From Dipteronia dyeriana (taxonomy: Eukaryota; Streptophyta; Magnoliopsida; Sapindales; Sapindaceae), in NCBI GenBank assembly GCA_032871835.1, contig CM065299.1, positions 42,296,706-42,360,705 on the forward strand: DNA of 64,000 nucleotides, given 5' to 3'. A program made the position numbers and the translations under genes. Below the pieces are notes generated by a model. That model had not been told where the DNA came from. It did not search any database and saw nothing but the letters and a program-made list of their open reading frames with translations. Shown piece after piece: positions 35,535-45,460 of this stretch. Numbering within the stretch: the stretch's first letter is position 1; every line of letters starts with the position of its first letter.

Positions 35535-36317
35535 ATAAGATGCACCGTTGAAAACATTTTGAAGACGTTCGATCAGGGAACCATCCCAAAAGCCGCTCCA
35601 GCAGTCTTCCCTGATAAAAGCCGGACCAGATGATATCTCCCACAGCATATCCTTGGGAGAAAGGAATAAAGGAACCCTTGAGGATTCAGCTCCCAGATTT
35701 CCAAACTTAGGGACAGAAGAAGCCCTGTTTGGTTCTAAGGATGGAGAAAGATTTGAAGGAACCCCCGAAGGTTCAGCCCTCATATCTCCAACCTCGGGGG
35801 TAGAAGAAGCCCTACTCGGTCCTAAAGCGGCCGCATCTACAGATGCTCCAGCGCCAACACTCGGGGCAATCTCATCCGTAACATCTTCATCATTATAGTC
35901 GATAAATGAGACTACCCGATGAACTTTGAGAGGACGAGACAGCGAACTAAGTGCCTTTCGCTTCTCACCTCGAGAACGATGGAAGTTAAGGTTAGCAGTG
36001 GGATCTTCTTACAGATCATCCCGAAAGGACTAGAAGAATTCGGCACCCGCAGGCACTTGATCCGTAAAAATCTCACCACCATCGCCAGTTTCAAACCGCC
36101 TTACAGCCTCTCCCTATTAACAGGCAGTTGGGTGTCAGTTGGCTCACTTTGGCCACTCGGACCAGCATAATCATGATTAGAAGGCTGAGCACCCTGATGA
36201 ACGTACTCGGGGATCTGTCCCCTTCATCGTCCTGACGGTAAGCTTCCTTTCTACTTGCTTGCAAAATCGCCTTCACCTGGCCAGCCTGAAAATCGCTGAC
36301 GACGTCCGTATTTAACA

Positions 36318-36394
36318 CTAAAAAAAAAAGATTCATGTCAGAAAAGAAAATAAAAAGCAGAAAAATACAATAGAAAAGGCGCCGTGTCACTTAC
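36318..36394 (-). other. Predicted intron 1 of the G2 antisense ORF
   Basis: GTAAGTGACAC at the 5' end and an unbroken T-run followed by AG at the 3' end, 77 bp, AT-rich. The size, the consensus donor and the polypyrimidine acceptor are those of a normal plant intron. The acceptor falls just before a coding segment (VLNTDVVSDFQAGQVK). Confidence 0.6.
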
Positions 36395-37487
36395 ATCGCT
36401 TGCGATGGCCCGAAATCTGTCTGAAGAAGCCGAGCTTTATCAAACCCTCCTCTTTAAAATTATAGCTCCTGCTCCTCTTCTCTAGAGTACGAACAGCAGC
36501 CCGAGTCAGCCTTTTCAGCTCAGAATCATTATAATCAATTATTTTTCTGTTCCACACTTCGGGTGAACATAAGAAACGGGGAACACACAACACTGTTCAG
36601 GAATCCCCAGATCCAACATTGACGTTGAGCCCGAGAGCCCCTCTAGCGAAAAACCAACTGTTCTTCCAGTCATCAGAAGTGTCGACCTCCCAATTCACCT
36701 TTGCTCCTTTGGGGACCCAGCCGTCCGATGGAGTATATGCAAGAAAAAAATGTCCCCGTCTTGCTAACCTGCCTCAGCGTAAAGAAATGCCTAATTTCAT
36801 TTGGGGAAGGCGGTGAAAGGTTCATTCTACTGAACATATGCCACATGCACATCAAGACTTTATAACTATTCGGGGCCAACTGAGATGGGGCTATCCTGCT
36901 TCAGCCAAAAACTAGGCAATAAATGGTTGAAAGGGAAGTGTGACACCACAGCATAGCATTGATCCATAAACCGCAACCATACCCTCAGGAGGATTCCATA
37001 CGGCTCTATCCCCAGTAAGAACTAAAGTAACTGAGTCAGGCAAGTTGAATCGGGAGCGGTATTTTTCTATTTCAGCTTGCCCGACCACATTCGGCTCAAA
37101 ATCAAAGCCACTCAGGCGAGTATCAGAAAACGAAAGACGAGACGCCCTGTACACCTCATCAACATCACCTTCGTTAACAGTCTGTTCCCTGATCTGAACG
37201 TTGCTCGAGTCATGCTTGTATACCTCACTTCTGCTCTGATGTTTACCCATCCTTCGAAAAGATACCCTGTGATCAGAAATATCAGAATCAGAACTAGTTG
37301 GAGAACTAGATACATGGCTGAAAGTGACGTCAGGGTGAAGCCAAGAAACATCAACCTCTAAAAATGGAGGCTCATCTATTGGGATATCCCCGAGTAATCG
37401 TTTAATGCAAGAAACTAACTGGAAATCTCCACATTCTAATGCATCAAAAGCAATTTTAAAGAGACGATGACGGGAAGATGGCCCCAC

Positions 37488-37963
37488 TAAAACTAACCTT
37501 GAATTGAGATTGATGTAAGATCTTCAAACGGAGAATCGTGAACTTCTGGATAAAGAAATCTGGGTTTAAATAAATTTCTGCTGAAAATTATTGAGAATAA
37601 ACCAACGATGTCTCTCAACGAAGAATTTAAAAAGGAGACCGCAAGAAACCCTAGGATTTCAAGGAAAAAAAACTTATGATGAAACTCGATGACGTAGGCG
37701 GCGTTTGGGGAGACGCAAAAATCATTTCTCATAAACGATATTGAAAAATGAAGAGACGAGGGACACTTGTCAAAACAGGAAGTAGCCATCGACCGTCAGA
37801 ACTGCAAAACATCACCATCATTTAAGATCTCTCTTGATGAAGCGAATCGAAATTATAGGGTCACCATTAAGACAGGCCATTATGACAAAACGGCAATTGT
37901 GACGAGTAAAAATTAAGATAATTAAAATACTCTTGCCCGAAATGAAATTTACTCGGCAAAAAT
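37488..37963 (-). promoter_or_regulatory. Promoter and 5' leader region of the G2 antisense ORF
   Basis: Upstream of the antisense ATG (minus strand) lies a pyrimidine-rich leader with CTCTTCATTTTTC and AAATCCTAGGG words, and a CTACGTCATCG element that would suit a bZIP site. A TTTATTTAAACCC segment near 37565 could act as a TATA-like element. The equivalent region in G3 has a clear TATATATA. No ORF of interest is present. Confidence 0.4.
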
Positions 37964-37978
37964 ATTTTAAGGGGGTAT
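37964..37978 (+). other. Polypurine tract of G2
   Basis: TTTTAAGGGGGTAT directly precedes the LTR start TGTCGTATG. A run of five Gs after AA is a good gypsy polypurine tract. The minus-strand G3 has the matching CCCCCTTAA at about 58740. Confidence 0.72.
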
Positions 37979-38316
37979 TGTCGTATGTGAATTTTACCAT
38001 GCATACATGTCATCGACAGGAAGGAGAAAATTGCCAGGTGGACACCCAAATAGGCAATATAGCATACACAACAAGCAATCGGAAAAATACAGAGAGAAGA
38101 AAGAGAGATCGAGAGCTTGTAAACATCATATTTTCATAGTGGATTTTGGCTTGGTTGATCCTTTAACCACCTGTGGACGTTTCTCCCGTCATCGAAGTTT
38201 TACCATGTAAAACTTGTGTCTTTATCACTCTCTCTGAATCTCTTTCTCTTTGAATTAATAGCCGAAATCCAATCCTTGTTGGCTTTTCTGATACAATCCA
38301 GAAATCGACGTCAACA
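37979..38316 (+). repeat. 3' LTR of G2, internally deleted
   Basis: It begins TGTCGTATGTGAATTTTACC and ends AAATCGACGTCAACA. Both ends match the G4 LTR at 60989-61875, but G2 has only 338 bp against 887 bp. The missing part is the middle (equivalent to about 61060-61640), including the G4 TATA box and the ACTCGGG repeats. Confidence 0.82.
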
Positions 38317-39002
38317 TTTTGTTATCAGTTTATTTGTTATCAGTTTATTCGTTGTATTGTTTCCCTGCTCATTCACAACAATCTCAGCCTTTAAATAGCT
38401 GAATGCTATTGTATTGAGCTTATGGTGAATTATTTGAAATAACCCTTTCCTTCAATTTTCTCTATTTCTCTCTTCTAAATTTTGATGTGTGTTCTTTTTC
38501 CTCTTCTTTCCCTCCTACAATTCAGTGTTTTTTGATGATAAGATAGAAGATCTTCTCCACAATTTCAGATGAAAACATGGCAGTAGTAGAAGGCTGAAAA
38601 AGATTAAAGGATGGAAGACTAAAAATGAAGAAGGAAGAAGCAGAATGTAAGCAAGGTAGGGTTTTTGAATTTTGAAAAGAAGAAGGCAAGAAGACATGAA
38701 GAATATAAAGGAGGACTTTGGTTTAAATAGGGGGAATGGAATAGTAACTGATGATGGAAGCGTTATTCAAGGATGAGAATTTCAGCTACCAGGAAAGGTG
38801 ATCTCGGTATATGCGTAGCACCAAAATCTTTCCATTTTTTGAATTGGTAAATGCCCCCTTGCTTTACACGTGGACCATGCATTTAATGCAAAGATACTTC
38901 CTAGATTCTGGTAACCGGTTGAGGATGGAAAATTCCCCAAACATTCTATAAAGCCTGACTCCAACAATAACCAGTCACCAGTGTTAAAGTCAAGGGGACT
39001 TC
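38317..39002 (-). promoter_or_regulatory. Presumed antisense-ORF promoter remnant of G1
   Basis: No coding gene is seen. On the minus strand a TATTTAAA element (about 38723-38730) is followed by a pyrimidine-rich leader and an ATG near 38579 with a short frame (MFSSEIVEKIFYLII). The position just upstream of a 3' LTR and the orientation parallel the antisense promoter of G2. I infer that G1 also had an antisense ORF, cut off by G2. A 15-bp duplication (TTGTTATCAGTTTAT) lies at about 38319-38350. Just before 39003, AAGGGGACTTC could be a polypurine tract. Confidence 0.35.
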
Positions 39003-40100
39003 TGTTAATAGATATTTCTGACGAAGGACTAAAGTGGAATTTTTCACCTCTCTGGTACCTAGTAGGATTTACCACTTGAAGCCTAGTAGAACCTACTCGG
39101 TAGAGTCAGCATCAAGATCGATCCCCTTACTAACTAGGTACCTTGATACCGCAATCCGGGAAAAGGATATCGCTAACTCACCACTGCTACCACATTTCAA
39201 GCAGAACCTAGGTACCAGGGAACCTGCTCGAGGTCCAAATATCTCGACACCAGTTTGTAACCCATCTGGGATAACCTTTTACTTGGAACCTGGATGCCAG
39301 GGTGACTGAATGGTACACGAGTTCCTTAATTAAATCTTGTAACTCCTCCAAGGAACGTATCCAGCCTACTAAGTAAAAGGGCACCACTAGAAAAGCACCA
39401 GTAAGGAAGAACAAGTGCCACGCTAATAGACCTGTACGTTAAAGTGTCATACAAGGAAACCAGAGTTCTCCCAAGCAACAGGGTTGACATTTTGACCATT
39501 AAAGCGTTATAGTGAGACCAAATAGGTCAACCGATTCGCCATTAATTTATATTAGAACTCAAACGGAAACGTGGTGTAATCAACGGGAGCAATTCCCGTA
39601 TAGTTTGACACCCTCCATCAACGTCAATCAATTTTGATGACACGGCCAATCAATTAGTCTAAATCATAGGGATTCGATCGGCAAAGGACGAAGGGTATAA
39701 ATACAACATCCCAATTCTAGAAAAGGCATCGAAAAATTAATAGAGAAAGAGCAGAGCATTTTCACCAATTGTTTCACCACAGAGGAATAGCCACTTATCG
39801 ACATGCACGAATTCACCATCTACAATTGTGTCTGTGAGGTAGAGAGATTAAAAGATAATATCGAGGCATCCGCATAGAATCACCATTTTCACTTATGTTT
39901 CCCACTTTATTTACATTACTCAAATTATCAATAAAACAGTCCCCGATTATATTCAACTTGTCCCAACTTACCTCTCTCTTATCTCCTTTTTACACTCAAT
40001 CATCCAGGTACGAGGTACATACCCTGATCGTAACCTACCAGGTAAAGGTCCTGAGGGTGTTAATTGGAATTCCTCACTTCGAGCGAATTTCTAGCTAACG
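39003..40100 (+). repeat. LTR of the G1 family, probable G1 3' LTR
   Basis: It starts TGTTAATAGA and ends CTAGCTAACG, about 1.1 kb. It shares several blocks with the LTR at 7427-8596, most clearly the CACTTATCGAC segment and the final GAGGGTGTTAATTGGAATTC part. A TATA box (TATAAATA) lies at 39696-39703. No primer site follows, so it is a 3' or solo LTR. The preceding purine tract favours 3' LTR. Confidence 0.62.
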
Positions 40101-40309
40101 AAAATAAATTTATACATTAATTAAAATCAAATTGTCTATTCATTTTGTCTTATTAATATATATGAATAGATTTATATTTTAAAAAAGAAAGAAATGAATG
40201 CATTTAAATACGCTCCCTTCATTTTTCCATAATAATAATATATATATATATATATAAATGTATACATTTATATTTAAAAAAAAATGAATGCATTTAAATC
40301 CAAATATCT
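40101..40309. other. AT-rich flank between G1 and element A
   Basis: No gene. A segment at about 40124-40200 (ATTGTCTATTCATTTTGTCT and following) resembles two segments at about 56606-56680 and 56697-56760. A TA microsatellite lies at about 40239-40256. Confidence 0.5.
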
Positions 40310-40552
40310 TGACACGTCCTAAAGAAGTGTTCCTACTCCCAAATATAAGAGTGTCATAGTAATAAATTAATTGGTAAGACCGGGTCCAACCACAGGGAGG
40401 TTGTTCACTTGTCCCTATAGAATTAATTGTCTAGATTAATTAATAAGCTTGTTATAAAAAAATGTAAATCAATTAAAATTAAAACTGGGGCTAAGAGATC
40501 CACTATTGGTAATTCAAATATGATCCAATAATTAATATTCAGTCCACTAACC

Positions 40553-40850
40553 ACTCTCTGATAAATGTGGATAAAAGTACTCACTGTGCTAGACAATATA
40601 TGTCTGTCTACAGTGAGTCAAAACTCCACAAAGATTAGAGAGGATAAACCACTCTCTGATAGATATGGGTAAAAGTACTCACTGTGCTAGACAATATATG
40701 TCTGTCTACAGTGAGTCAAAAAATCCACAAAGATTAGAGGGGAGAAACCACTCTCTGATAGATATGGGTAAAAGTACACACTGTACTAGACAGTATCTGT
40801 CTGTCTACAGTGAGTAAAAAACTCCACAAAGATAAGAGGGGAGAAAGCAT
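40553..40850 (-). repeat. Three 98-bp tandem repeats in the 3' LTR of A
   Basis: Units start with ACCACTCTCTGATA at about 40553, 40650 and 40748. Each contains a TCACTGTGCTAGACA(A/G)TAT... block followed by CTACAGTGAGT, which forms an imperfect inverted repeat. The same three copies occur in the 5' LTR at about 50923-51215. Confidence 0.85.
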
Positions 40851-41056
40851 AAAAATAATAAACTTACCAAAATTAGATCATATTTTCCTTACCAACAGTA
40901 ACACATTTGGCACTAGCTATATAAAATTAGCCAGACATAATTTAACTAGAAAATGTATATTTTATTTAAACTGAGAATTTAAGAACAAAAGAGAGAATTC
41001 CACAAATCTAATATCAGATTTGGATTCAGAATATGAAAATTAAAGGGGAGGCCTCT

Positions 41057-41064
41057 TATTTATA
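41057..41064 (-). promoter_or_regulatory. TATA box in the 3' LTR of A
   Basis: Minus strand TATAAATA, downstream of the GTGAACAGTGAA zone. The equivalent in the 5' LTR is at 51434-51441. Confidence 0.5.
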
Positions 41065-41759
41065 CAAAATAAGGATGAAAATTGACCATCGGATGAATTT
41101 AGAATGGAGCGTCCAGATTTCACCATGTCGTCAGTGAATAGTGAACAGCGAACAGCGAAAAGTGAACAGTAAAAGCATCCGTGAAAGTGAATAGTGAACA
41201 GTGAACCGCGAACGGTAAACGCATCTGTGAAAGTGAATAGTGAACAGTGCACCTGCTTCTAGAATATTATTCTCTACAGCACGTGTACGGTGCACTCACA
41301 ATTTAGACCAATAGAAATATGCCACATCATCGGTCAATATTCTTCTAGAAAGTCAACTATGAATAGTGCACCGACTTATAGAATGTGATTCTCTGTAGTC
41401 GCGTGTATGGTGCACTCGCAGTTCGGGCCAATAGGAATGTGTCACGTCATCAGAAACAGTGAAAGTCAACTGTGAACAGTGAATAATCAAAATTATAAAA
41501 ATTCCCTTCGGGGCCTTCCTAAGGGTTTTGACGTTCTAAACTTGAATACGATGTTTGTTTTGCCATCTGACTTCTCCATAATTCTGAATTGATCGAATTC
41601 CCTTTGAAATACAAAGAAAAATATACTGATTACTACACAACACATTTATCTAAGCGAACGAACGAACGAAATTATGTCTAGATTTGGGAATTAATCATAT
41701 TGGAAGTGTAAAATGATGGTATCATCCCTTAGTAAACATATACTTTTCAGCGTTAATCA

Positions 41760-41771
41760 CACTCCCCAACC
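41760..41771 (-). other. Polypurine tract of element A
   Basis: The minus strand reads GGTTGGGGAGTG directly before the 3' LTR start TGATTAACG. Confidence 0.72.
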
Positions 41772-42978
41772 TGCTTATTGCTAGTCCCTAGCAATTAAAG
41801 CAAAAATAGTAAAAACTCAAATTCAAATCTCTAAACTACCAAATAGACAAATTCTCCTAAACCTCTTTTCTCACCTTTTCACAACCTGTCATCAATTGAG
41901 TTATCAATCAAACTTTCTTGTGGTCAATAAAGATCAAAACAATAACTATGAGATTCAATTGAAATCAAGCAACATTTTCAATCAGAAATCTCATCAGGGC
42001 TTTTTCCTTAGGCAACGGTTTTATTCTATTTTTTTTGGGTTTTTTTTTTACTATAACAAAATTGGAAACAAACATTCCATCTTTAATCCATATAGCGAGC
42101 TTTAGGCCAATGACTCCCAAACTAGTTGGCTTTAGGGCATTAAGTGTCAAAACACTCCTACAGGCTTAATTACTCGGATTGCAGATGTTTTTTTTTAGTA
42201 CAATTCCATTAATCTTTCTCTTTAACCCGTGTAACGAGCTTTGGGTCAATGACTCCCACACAAGTTGGTCTTAGGGAATTAGGTGTTAAAACACCCCTCA
42301 GACTTAATTGCTCGAGTTAAAAAGGCTACGGAACTGCACTTTATTCTTATCCAGACTCCACCATTTTACGGGAACACTCTATGCTTACTAAGGCATGAGG
42401 CCCGGCTACTAAGTAAGAGTTTTGGTCACAACACACAAAATTATTATTATTATTATTGCTATATATATTTTTAAACTAGACCACTGCCTTCGATTGTTAC
42501 CCTTCAATGATGTTTCAGAACTAAATATCGCAAAATCTCAACTTACTGCACATGATCATGTGCCAATGTGCATGTGTGATCAGAATAGTTCAAAAATATT
42601 CTCAAGATCACTTAATGAACAAAAGGATTAGTCAATGATATCACAATGGAGAGTTTATAAATTTGAATAGTCAGAAGAGAGGAAAAATGCATCAGAACTA
42701 CATAGATGCGTCTCAAAAGTATCTAAAATATCTCCTTACTCGACCATCTTTACAAAAAAATGGTCAGAAGTTAGTTTTTTTTTTTTAAAAAAACAAAAGT
42801 TATTGAATCAACTATCCCCTCCCCCCCAACCAGAACGAGACATTGTCCCCAATGTCTTTAGAAAGAGGTAAGGTTTAGAAGATATCACATGAACAACTTA
42901 AAAGACAACAAAATCCTGTAAAACAACAAAAGAAATACAAAAAAAAGGAAAATAAAATGCATAAAAACCATGGAACAA
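41772..42978 (-). other. 3' non-coding region of element A
   Basis: No gene. Two similar blocks at about 42090-42175 and 42225-42310 (both with CGAGCTTT, GGTCAATGACTCCCA and a GGCTTAATT or GACTTAATT end) form a diverged tandem duplication of about 135 bp. Near 42813-42862 a C-rich tract is followed by GACATTGTCCCCAATGTC, an inverted repeat. Short AT and ATT runs lie near 42440. Confidence 0.6.
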
Positions 42979-43775
42979 TCACAAATTGAGATTCAGATCA
43001 ATTATGCGTTTCTTGTTCTCTTCATCAATGGACCAATCAATTTTGGAGGTTGAAGGATCTAGCTCATAATTGAAAGCTTGTAACTGGTCAATAAGCTCAT
43101 GAGGACTTAAAGCAGAGATAAAGATAATAAAAAATACTAAAAACAAAAGGATATTTACTGGTAGTTGTGATTGTGGCTCACATCTTCCTCTGGTTTTACG
43201 TCTAGAAACAGCTTCAACACCCTCTATGGGTCGGGGATATACTTCCCATCCAATTTTCTTATAAATTGGCAAACAAGGTTTTTTAAAGTCAGATTCTCTA
43301 GACTATATTGTGCATGTTCTTTTTGAAATTGTGGCCATAATCGGTCAATTGCCATTTTCACATATCAACTAGGATGTGCATCAAAAGTCATTAGGATATT
43401 ATCCAATGACTCCCTATACAAACCATGCCTAATGAATAAAATTTAATCTTCTCGATTATTAGACACCATTCCTAAAGAACGACAATGTGTGTTGCAAGTT
43501 GTACGTGCACATTTATGACAAGTAACCTCTAACTTCTTAGCTCTTTATTTTTTTGTAAGGTTACTTCTTCCAAAACCAAGCATGTAAGATATAAATGAAT
43601 CAGCAGACTCACCTGCTAGACGTACCTTAGCTTCGATCAATCTACAAATTTAAACAAGAATTTTGTTTATCATCAGTAAGCGTAATCTTTCGGAACGTGA
43701 TTTGTGAATCTTTTTCAGAGCATTTTGGGGTAACGATGGAAAATATTTTCGCAGGTTTGTGAAAATTTTGTCCAT
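42979..43775 (-). pseudogene. Small ORF downstream of pol in element A (env position), broken
   Basis: On the minus strand, from ATG at 43775 (MDKIFTNLRKYFPSLPQ), a broken frame includes a Cys/His cluster (CHKCARTTCNTHC, about 43530-43500) and the segments ESLDNILMTFDAHPS and LVCQFIRKLDGKYIPDP. The tail at 43272-42979 continues in another frame, and a possible intron (GTAAATATCC to CTTTAAG, about 43161-43107) would help join the pieces. Athila-type elements often have an extra ORF here, sometimes called env-like. I see no signal peptide or transmembrane pattern that would support an envelope protein. Confidence 0.45.
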
Positions 43776-44037
43776 GCCTTGTTTTGGGGATCAGTTATTT
43801 GGGAAACTGAATTAAACTGACTTGAATTTTCATGGAGTACCGTTATCTGCCACTTAACCGGGGTTATATAGCAAAACACACCAAGCAAAAACTGAAACTA
43901 GAAATTAATCCTGTAAAAATTCAAAACATAAAAGCGAACAAAAACAAAAATAATAATTGCAAACACAAATAAAGTCAAAAGCAAAAGATTTGTTTACTCA
44001 CCTTTGTAACAAGGGTCAAAAATGACAACAGAGTCTT

Positions 44038-45460
44038 TTCAAAAATCTGTATTTTCTAAAAAAGGTTCCACACGTTGTCCATTTACTTTAAACACATTAC
44101 CATTCCTAGGATTCTCAATGTCAAGGGCACCATATGGATACAAGTATTTCACAACAAACGGACCACTCCATTTTGATTTCAATTTGCTAGGATATAAATG
44201 AAGTCGAGAATTATAAAGCAAAACATTTTGACCAACTTCAAATGATCTTCTTAAAATTCGTTTGTCATGAAAGGTTTTAGAGTTTTCTTTAAGAATTTTT
44301 GCATTTTCATATGAATCATTTCTTAATTATTCAAGTTCATTTATTTGCAACTTGTGCAATTCACCAGCATCATTTAGGTTAGAATTGAAAGCTTTAATGG
44401 CCCAATATGCTTTTTTCACAAGTTCAACAGGTAAGTGGCAAGGTTATCCGTAAACTAAACGATAAGGAGACATACCCAAAGATGTTTTGAAGTGCGGTAA
44501 GCTCAAAGTGCATCATTTAGTCTAAGAGACCAATCTTTTCGATTAGGGTTAATCATGTTTTGCAAGATATGTTTTATCTCCCTATTTGCTAACTCAACTT
44601 GACCACTTGTTTGAGGGTGGTATGGTGTGGCAATTTTATTTGTGACTCCATATTTCTTTATTAAAGACTCAAAAGATTTGTTATAAAAGTGTTTGCCTCC
44701 ATCACTGATAATGGCTCAAGGGATTCCAAATTGACTCAAAAGATTTTCCTTTAAAAACTTAATCACTGTTTTGTGATCATTATTTCGACAAGGAATTGCC
44801 TCAACCCATTTTGACACATAATCAACGGCAACCAAAATGTACAAAAATCCAAATGACGGTGGAAAAGGACCCATAAAATCAATTCCTCAACAATCAAATA
44901 TTTCAATGTTAAGAATGGGGTTTAAAGGCATCATGTTTCGCTTGGAAATGGATCCTAACTTTTGACAATTTTCACAAGTTTTACAGAATGCATGTGCGTC
45001 TTTAAACAAGGTGGGCTAATAAAATACACACTGCAAGATTTTTGCAGCTGGTTTCTTTGACGAAAAATGACCACCACTTGCTTTAGAATGACAAAATTCA
45101 ATGACACTACTTACCTCATTGCCTGGAATACATCGTCGAACAATTTGATCAGGGAAATACTTGAATAAGTACGGGTCATCCCAGTAAAAACGTTTTACCT
45201 CGGTCAAAAATTTCTTTTTATCCTGTGTATTCCAATCGAGTGGCATCATTCTTGTTACAAGATAATTAACAATGTCAGCATACCAAGGTAAAGTTGTGAT
45301 AGAGAATAAAAGATCATCAGGAAAAGAATCATTGATGGATACTTTATCAAATGACGACTCAGCGGTGAGTCGTAATAAATGGTCTGCAACGACATTTTCA
45401 GCACCCTTTTTATCCTTGATTGCGAGTTTGAATTCTTGTAGCAACAAAAATCAGCGAATC
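44038..45460 (-). pseudogene. Element A integrase
   Basis: Integrase inserts the DNA copy. Minus-strand frame from 45447. HHCC finger: FCHSKASGGHFSSKK (about 45095-45050) and CKTCENCQKLG (about 44975). Core: [11 protein letters not shown] with the first aspartate (about 44885), IISDGGKHF with the second (about 44710), and QTSGQVELANREIK with the glutamate (about 44610). C-terminal part: LYNSRLHLYPSKLKSKWSG (44218-44160) and a FKVNGQRVEPFL end. Stops at about 45016 and 44890 and a frameshift near 44500-44480 inactivate it. Confidence 0.85.

Larger units (their letters stand above)
34600..37487 (-). pseudogene. G2 antisense ORF, plant transposon-associated domain, intron-containing
   Basis: Opposite to pol, from ATG at 37487. 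The N-terminal part (37487-36912) has a serine-rich acidic stretch and then YRSRFNLPDSVTLV, WNPPEGMVAVYGSML and LPFQPFIA. After a frame change come LAPNSYKVLMCMWHMF and EIRHFFTLRQ. This pattern matches the plant domain described as putative gypsy-type transposon protein (Pfam PF04195-like, from memory). Two introns with GTAAGT starts and AG ends fit: 36318-36394 (77 bp) and 35470-35534 (65 bp). The C-terminal part (about 35460-35150) is a coiled coil (EAEEKASLAEEKVASL). Stops and frame changes show decay. Its role is unknown in relatives. G3 carries a homologue at 59215-60360. Confidence 0.72.
31789..38316 (+). mobile_element. 5'-truncated gypsy element G2
   Basis: This copy starts within RNase H and continues through integrase, a 3' repeat array, an antisense ORF on the other strand, a polypurine tract and a 3' LTR. 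It lacks the 5' LTR, gag, protease and RT. The LTR is the same family as the G4 LTR at 60989. It lies between the G1 3' region and the presumed G1 3' LTR, so it probably inserted into G1 and then lost its 5' half. Confidence 0.7.
7427..40100 (+). mobile_element. Decayed gypsy element G1 with nested insertions
   Basis: The G1 order is LTR, primer site, gag, protease, RT, RNase H, integrase, 3' repeats, an antisense-ORF promoter remnant, and LTR. The polyprotein is split by the copia array (11973-25878) and the copia solo LTR (26722-29201). The RT reading frame resumes correctly on the far side of the array, which supports one continuous host element. The 3' part is interrupted by the gypsy copy G2. 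Pairing with the LTR at 39003-40100 is an inference from LTR family similarity and orientation; flanking 5-mers do not match (TAGGT against AAAAT). All coding parts carry stops and frameshifts. Confidence 0.5.
40310..41759 (-). repeat. 3' LTR of element A
   Basis: 1450 bp, TG...CA on both strands (minus strand TGATTAACGCTG to AGGACGTGTCA). It contains three tandem copies of a 98-bp unit at about 40553-40850 and a GTGAACAGTGAA-type short repeat zone at about 41130-41255. Open frames in the repeat zone are compositional. Confidence 0.9.

Noticed and set aside
35232..36170. Plus-strand ORFs opposite the G2 antisense ORF
   Set aside because: They mirror the coding minus strand; the domain, splice sites and coiled coil are all on the minus strand.
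41040..41252. Minus-strand ORF rich in a LFTIHFHG-type repeat
   Set aside because: Direct translation of the GTGAACAGTGAA microrepeat in the LTR.
42979..43775. Envelope glycoprotein gene of element A
   Set aside because: The position fits, but there is no signal peptide, transmembrane pattern or glycoprotein feature; described only as an extra ORF.
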